64,000 bases of DNA from Burkholderia guangdongensis (GTDB lineage Bacteria > Pseudomonadota > Gammaproteobacteria > Burkholderiales > Burkholderiaceae): assembly GCF_013403875.1 (NCBI RefSeq), contig NZ_JACBNX010000011.1, positions 62,001 through 126,000 on the forward strand, in the 5' to 3' direction. Made by a program: the position numbers and the translations under genes. This document shows, one piece after another, positions 63,508 through 64,000 of the stretch; the first letter of the stretch is position 1; each line of letters opens with the position of its first letter. The notes under the pieces were generated by a model, which saw nothing but the letters and a program-made list of their open reading frames with translations, was not told the DNA's origin and ran no database searches.

Positions 63508-64000
63508 TGCGTGCTTCCTCCATCCCGGGATAACCGGTTCCATTCCTGATCACCACCCCTTGTGCGATGTACGGATCGTTGTCCGAGGGGCGTACGTCCG
63601 GATCGTTTGCATCATTCTTCTGGCCGTCGGGCACCATGATGCAGACCCGGTCACCCGGTAGGAAGACCGCCCACAAGCCTCCCATGACTCGTCCATATTT
63701 CGGTATCCGGACGTTTTCGGCCTTGTACCGGTACCCTCGGGTTTTGCCGTCCTGCTTCTTGTCAACCAGCCAGCGCACCGTCAGCCTCAGATCCGGCTGC
63801 CAGACCGACGGGATGTCGCTGCAGCACATGTCACCGCTACCGCCGTATGGTTTGCCGTTTGCTTCCGCAGGAAATACGTTGGGGCCACCACCCGCCACAC
63901 TTGACCCTTCAGGACCTTCAAGCCCCCACTCGTGGATGTACCAAGGTGTGTAGTTCAAGGTCGAGGCGCCAACACCCAGCGTATCGTAGTGCTTCGGCAG
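63476..64000 (-). CDS. Tli1-like (DUF3304) immunity lipoprotein, copy 2 (partial, altered C-terminus)
   Basis: The reading frame is open to the right edge (LPKHYDTLGVGAST, then NYTPWYIHEWGLEGPEG), so the start and signal peptide are outside the window. It is highly similar to copy 1 over CCSDIPSVWQPDLRLTVRWL and PKYGRVMGGLWAVFLPGDR. Near the end copy 2 lacks one G relative to copy 1 (GTGGTGATC against GTGGTGGATC), so the last ~22 residues are read in another frame and run over the next ATG, ending ARNESQMGRPDA. Confidence 0.78.
   Translation of the reverse strand: MPKHYDTLGVGASTLNYTPWYIHEWGLEGPEGSSVAGGGPNVFPAEANGKPYGGSGDMCCSDIPSVWQPDLRLTVRWLVDKKQDGKTRGYRYKAENVRIPKYGRVMGGLWAVFLPGDRVCIMVPDGQKNDANDPDVRPSDNDPYIAQGVVIRNGTGYPGMEEARNESQMGRPDA

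Overview
The window is a GC-rich (about 68-70% by eye) stretch of a betaproteobacterial main chromosome. Gene content, gene order and protein features point to Burkholderia sensu lato: a QueE with the C-x14-C-x2-C cluster described for B. multivorans, a two-domain NtrX-like regulator, and a Cys-poor DksA. I cannot fix the species. Nearly all genes are core housekeeping genes. Accessory DNA sits in three places: 38,960-41,880, 54,020-55,840 and 59,377-64,000.

Layout. 1-4,180: lpxL tail, dapF, a DUF484 gene, xerC, and an RlmI-type rRNA methyltransferase. 4,345-8,490: a COG0523 GTPase with a His-rich loop, dksA, and the hslVU protease behind a sigma32-like promoter. 8,531-10,751 (minus): a RegBA-type redox two-component system and a small Cys-rich CWC protein. 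10,933-15,253: argB, a HAD nucleotidase, slmA, then metXW behind a SAM-II-class riboswitch. 15,340-18,518: an AmpG-like permease, an M48-like protein that has lost its catalytic Glu, and exonuclease III. 18,550-22,785 (minus): a PPK2 kinase and gatCAB. 23,157-29,505: the rod-shape cluster mreBCD-mrdA-rodA. 29,528-33,335 (minus): a Sel1 protein, an HpaI-type aldolase, and queCED for the preQ0 pathway. 33,669-38,857 (minus): tRNA-Phe, an NtrYX-like pair, a DUF4390 gene and rsmB. 41,886-45,129 (minus): htpX, a LysE-type exporter, fmt-def. 45,364-49,855: dprA, a thioredoxin-like gene followed by a 23-bp tandem repeat, and topB. 49,967-53,762: a LysR regulator divergent from a 2-hydroxyacid dehydrogenase, a patatin and a hotdog thioesterase. 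53,944: tRNA-Lys(CTT) followed by a patch of small orphan genes. 55,867-59,161 (minus): a LysR gene, an M20 amidohydrolase and a DDAH-like hydrolase.

The accessory DNA is dominated by type VI secretion (T6SS) cargo without structural T6SS genes. Module A (39,121-41,617) is PAAR, then a VRR-NUC nuclease effector (TseV-like), then a TsiV-like immunity gene, followed by a frameshifted IS110-type transposase tail. It lies between rsmB and htpX. Module B (64,000 down to 59,377, minus) has at least two tandem copies of a lipoprotein immunity gene, a Tle1-like (DUF2235) phospholipase effector, a DUF4123 adaptor and a PAAR tip. One immunity copy still carries a copy of the effector's first ~30 codons upstream of its own signal peptide. 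The other has a 1-bp shift that changes its C-terminus. This is a visible record of tandem duplication.

Other observations of interest are the SAM-II riboswitch with an inserted hairpin, the HCIAH pseudo-protease, a CsrA-like hairpin in the dksA leader, and the DDAH/M20/LysR cluster of unknown substrate. All calls are from reading the sequence and from knowledge of the protein families; no searches were run.
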